Source of the DNA: Sordaria brevicollis
Taxonomy: Eukaryota > Ascomycota > Sordariomycetes > Sordariales > Sordariaceae
NCBI GenBank assembly: GCA_033439795.1
Contig: JAUTDP010000004.1
Location: 2,666,001-2,730,000 of the forward strand
Direction of reading: 5' to 3'
DNA: 64,000 nt
Part shown: piece by piece, positions 60,780-64,000 of the stretch
Layout of the letters: the number at the start of each line of letters is the position of its first letter
Position numbering within the stretch: the first letter of the stretch is position 1
Notes under the pieces: generated by a model
Seen by the model: the letters and a program-made list of their open reading frames with translations, nothing else
Databases searched by the model: none
Told to the model about the DNA's origin: nothing
Program-made: the position numbers and the translations under genes

Positions 60780-62251
60780 TTAAGCCACGGGAGCACAGCT
60801 ATAGGGCTGAGAAACCTCACCACGGTCGTAGCGGTCCATCTAAGAAGCAGAGTTAGCGTGTGTGTCAGGAAAGCATGAGAGCGGGCTAAACTTACGATAT
60901 CCTGGATGGCAGCGTAGGTGCCGATACCAAGAATGGCCATACCAATGACAAAGCACATAAGGTTGAGGCCGTCCAAGAAGTACTTCTTCATCGCGGTCTT
61001 GGCGTCGTTCCTGGTAATCTTGAAATACATCAAGGCAGGGAAGTAGAAGCTGAAACCGGAGATGAAAAGAGCGGAGCAGATGGCCAACAGGTCGGAGAAG
61101 AAGGGGATGGCCTCAGCAATAACCCAGGCAATGATGGTGATGCCAGCGTCGAACGAAAGCCAGACCATCCAGCCCTTGGGGGTGTTGACATAGCGAATGA
61201 CGTTGTTGGGCCAGATGCGCTCAATCAGATATCTGCTGACGACAACGGTGTTGATACTGCCAGAGATGAAGATGACGGGGAGAGCGATGCCGAAAGCGAC
61301 CTTGGCGAGAGTGGGGCCAGCGGAGAGCAGGGCAGGAGACTTGACCTCGGGGCCAACGAAAGCGTAAACGACACCACCAGTAACCGTGTAGATGACGATC
61401 TCGATCAAGCCGAGAGCAACAATGGACTTCTTGTAGTCGGAGGGGGTGTGCATCTCATCCATGAAACTGAACTGGCACATGGCGAAGCTGTAGGCAAAAA
61501 TGATGTTGCTGACAGCAATGAAACCCTCGGCCAGACTAAGGTTGTCCTTGGGCCAGCAAGACCAGGGAACGGCAGAAAGGCCACCCTCCGAGTTGCTAGC
61601 ACGGATACCAGTTCCAATCATGGTGATGAGAATGGCCGCGACGATGGAGACGAAATCGACGTAGCCAAGAATGGCCACCTCGGCGAAACTGGGAGGAATG
61701 GCGAGCAGGAAGAGGATGATGGCCGAGACAACACCGAAGACGAGGGAGCATAGGCCGTTGCCGTTATCCGTAATAGTACCCCACATGATAGTACCAGTGA
61801 GGACGTGGGAACCGACAATGAAGATGAGCTGAAGGACGAACATGAAGCTGATGATTTCGTAGCCCCATCTTCCGAACATGACACGACCAACGTCGGCGTA
61901 GTGGGCAATCTCGGGGTGCTTGAGCTTCGTTTGACCGATAACGTGAGCCGTGTAGATGCAGATCAGGCCCATGCCGACGGAGACAATGACGCCAGGAACC
62001 ATACCGAGAGTAGCGAAAGCACCGGGAAGAGAGAGCGAACCGAGAGCAATAGCCTCGACGATGAGAACAATCGTCAGACGCTTCCAGCCGAGGCGATGGA
62101 ACTTGGCGTGGCCATTCTGGGCCTCAGGCTCCTTCTCCACGATATTGCCGCCGAGGCCACGGACCTCACCGACATGCTCATCGCCGCTCGCATCACCATA
62201 GGGGTGGATGGCGTTTGGGTCGTTTTTTTTGGTCTCGTACTGGGAGTCCAT
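60780..62251 (-). CDS. Neutral amino acid permease, Mtr-type (AAAP family)
   Basis: A 471-residue plasma-membrane permease with about 11 membrane helices, of the Aa_trans (AAAP) family. It resembles Neurospora Mtr, which takes up neutral aliphatic and aromatic amino acids. Exon 1 is complement(60896..62251). A 56 nt intron, complement(60840..60895), has donor GTAAGT, a GCTAAC branch and acceptor CTTAG. Exon 2, complement(60780..60839), adds MDRYDRGEVSQPYSCAPVA. Without splicing the frame would run on into an unrelated tail. The hydrophilic N-terminus (about 55 residues) precedes FHRLGWKRLTIVLIVEAIALG, where the transport core begins. The family residues SLSLPGAFATLGMVPG and FAYSFAMCQFSFMDEM are present. 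The start context CACCATGG is strong. Confidence 0.93.
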
Positions 62252-62374
62252 GGTGGGGGTGAAGAGGCCTTGGTGAAGGCCCTTTGTCGACAGCGGCTGG
62301 GTTCTCGCTTCTCAAGCTGACTGAGTGGATGGAGAGGAGAAAGAGAAGATGGAAGTCTGGGGAAGACCCAGAGT

Positions 62375-62382
62375 TATATAAT
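62375..62382 (-). promoter_or_regulatory. TATA box of the amino acid permease gene
   Basis: TTATATAA lies about 125 bp upstream of the permease ATG on the minus strand. Confidence 0.5.
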
Positions 62383-62910
62383 GGATGGATGGGGGATTAA
62401 AAGAAAACCGAGAAGCCAGCAGACGATCCAAGAGTCCGAGAGAGAGACCGGATGAACTGCGGGGGACCGGGGGAGATTAAGTACTAAAGAGGAGAGATGG
62501 AGAAGGGAGTGCTTTGAGCATGAGATAGGTACTTGGTCGGTACGAGAGAGGGAAGAGCGACATATAAACACTGCATGCTGGGGCGAGGCGGATCTCTTGC
62601 AGAGGACTGCACTAGCAGTTGGAGCAACCTGGGAAGTTGACGAGTCAGGAGCAATCTGATGGACCCTCCCCATCTGGCCTATGCGTGCACAATCTGGTCG
62701 CCGTACTCCGGAATTGCCGAAAAGGATCATCCTCGATACCCTTCTCCCAAACCACCAGCGATCTCGGCGAATGAAGAAAAGGTACAGGCCAGGTACACCT
62801 TGCAATCACTGGTCTTGCCCTGCCCTTGCTCTGGTGGCCCGGTGCTGTCTTCCACCCTTCGTTGCTCTTGCCCAAAGTGCTCAGCAACTGCACTGGCAGC
62901 CTGGCGATCG

Positions 62911-62942
<32 letters not shown>

Positions 62943-64000
62943 CTTTCTTGACTGTTGCAGGACGCTCCTGCTATGGGCGTTATCTAGCGGGAAGTCCCAA
63001 AACCAGAATTGCCACTGCATCGATTTTGTCGCAGCTGCTGCAGACACAGGGGCAGCTTCCACCTGGTACCTATAGACTGCGTAGGACAGGCTCGATAAGG
63101 CACGCCCTTCAGATATCACCACCACCGACACAGGTCGTCCAAAATTCTCATTGATAATGTTGCGTGTAACAGTACATACGCATAGTGTAGTGATGACAGC
63201 TGCCCACGTGCCAATGCAGGCTGATTCTGGCCAGGACTCTCAGTTGGGTGCTGCGCTGGTGTCTGTCCTGGTGGTGAAGTTGCAAGTGTCCTGTTTACTC
63301 CCGTACTTGCCCCAGGGATTTCAGATGATCCAGGCTTCCAGCTCCTCGGTCACTCGAAGAGGCAGGTGGGAAAGTCGTAGGAAGCTGGGCCGGCTCGAGA
63401 CTTCCCGAACAACGACGATTCTGTTAGTCATGACAGTGGACCTCTTGGGCAGGCACGACAGGGAAGTGGTGAGAAACCGAATGGGAGGTGAGAGAGCAAG
63501 GAAGGGGAACCCGCTACTCACTCGCCCGCAGCGGAAGCAACAGTCCAAGTGTCCAACAACAGCGGCCGCAGTGGTGGCAAAGCGGGCATAAGAGAAAGAG
63601 AGACTGGGATTGCAACTGGAGACCCGGAGAGCATTCCACTTGGTGCGCGAGGTGGAGGAGAATGAGTGGAATTCGCAAACCCCAACAGTCTAAAGTAGCG
63701 CCGGCATTGCTCCAGCAGCTCCACGGCCTTTTCTCCATGTTCGCGCTATCCCGAGTCAACGATTGGAGAATGCTATTTTGCCTGTTGTGTGTGGTGGCCC
63801 ATGTCCGGTGGAAGTACCTCCTGGGTACACAATCTGACAAGAAAACCATCGCATTGTGTGTGGGCGGGTGGCAGGGAGGGCGACGAGGCCCGGGGGGCAC
63901 TGGAGGGGAGTGGAGAGTGGTGGACTCTTCTTTTGCTCTCGAGACGCAGATAGCGCTGCAGGGACCAATTAGTAAACCTGCGCATAATAATTCCTTTTTG
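62383..64000. other. Upstream flank of the permease gene, no gene recognised
   Basis: Apart from a 28-base T run (62915-62942) nothing stands out. Open frames up to 157 codons overlap on both strands and the T run, and lack recognisable domains. The distal part may belong to a gene beyond the right edge. Confidence 0.4.
62915..62942 (+). repeat. Homopolymer tract of 28 T
   Basis: An uninterrupted run of T lies in the permease upstream region, about 665 bp before its ATG (poly-A on the coding strand). Such tracts exclude nucleosomes and are length-variable. Confidence 0.85.

Noticed and set aside
62681..63154. 157-codon open frame running through the T tract
   Set aside because: A poly-Phe run from the homopolymer joins unrelated segments, and frames on both strands overlap.

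Overview
The window looks like nuclear DNA of a filamentous ascomycete (Pezizomycotina, most likely a Sordariomycete). The evidence is short 56-119 nt GT-AG introns with CTRAC-type branch points, a Zn2Cys6 regulator, a Neurospora Mtr-type amino acid permease, TTAGGG-type telomere motifs, and a 38 kb block mutated in the manner of repeat-induced point mutation (RIP). The species cannot be named from sequence alone.

Left gene-bearing flank (1-11,735): a partial uncharacterised gene (minus strand) runs off the left edge. It is divergent from an ammonium transporter (plus) whose upstream region carries a cluster of GATA-factor sites. A Zn2Cys6 transcription factor (minus) converges on the transporter. 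Then come an intron-containing tRNA-Leu(CAG), a small CoA-binding-domain protein with a mitochondrial-type leader (minus), and a trans-aconitate methyltransferase-like enzyme (plus).

Central AT-rich block (about 11,740-49,770): gene-free, with CpA and TpG almost absent and TpA in excess. It resolves into (a) a roughly 16.8 kb unit bounded by 33 bp imperfect inverted repeats, of unknown family, with internal tandem repeats and many small palindromes; and (b) a nested stack. The stack is a 1.87 kb Fot1/pogo-like DNA transposon, cut inside its transposase gene by a Ty3/gypsy chromovirus (306 bp LTRs, TSD ATTAC). That chromovirus is in turn cut by a second, oppositely oriented Ty3/gypsy element (286 bp LTRs, TSD AATAT). 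All are dead relics. GC-normal islands survive at several element ends.

Right gene-bearing flank (49,773-64,000): a Cdc4-type myosin essential light chain (plus), an M3 family oligopeptidase with an unusual C-terminal tail (plus), and a 5.5 kb stretch without a recognised gene. That stretch holds an interstitial telomere-like array and a candidate TIR element. An Mtr-type neutral amino acid permease (minus) follows, and then its upstream region.

No gene cluster with one shared pathway is evident. Nitrogen handling recurs (ammonium transporter, amino acid permease, oligopeptidase), but the genes are far apart and this may be chance. Exon-intron structures were assembled by hand from splice signals and reading-frame continuity, and were not confirmed by transcripts.
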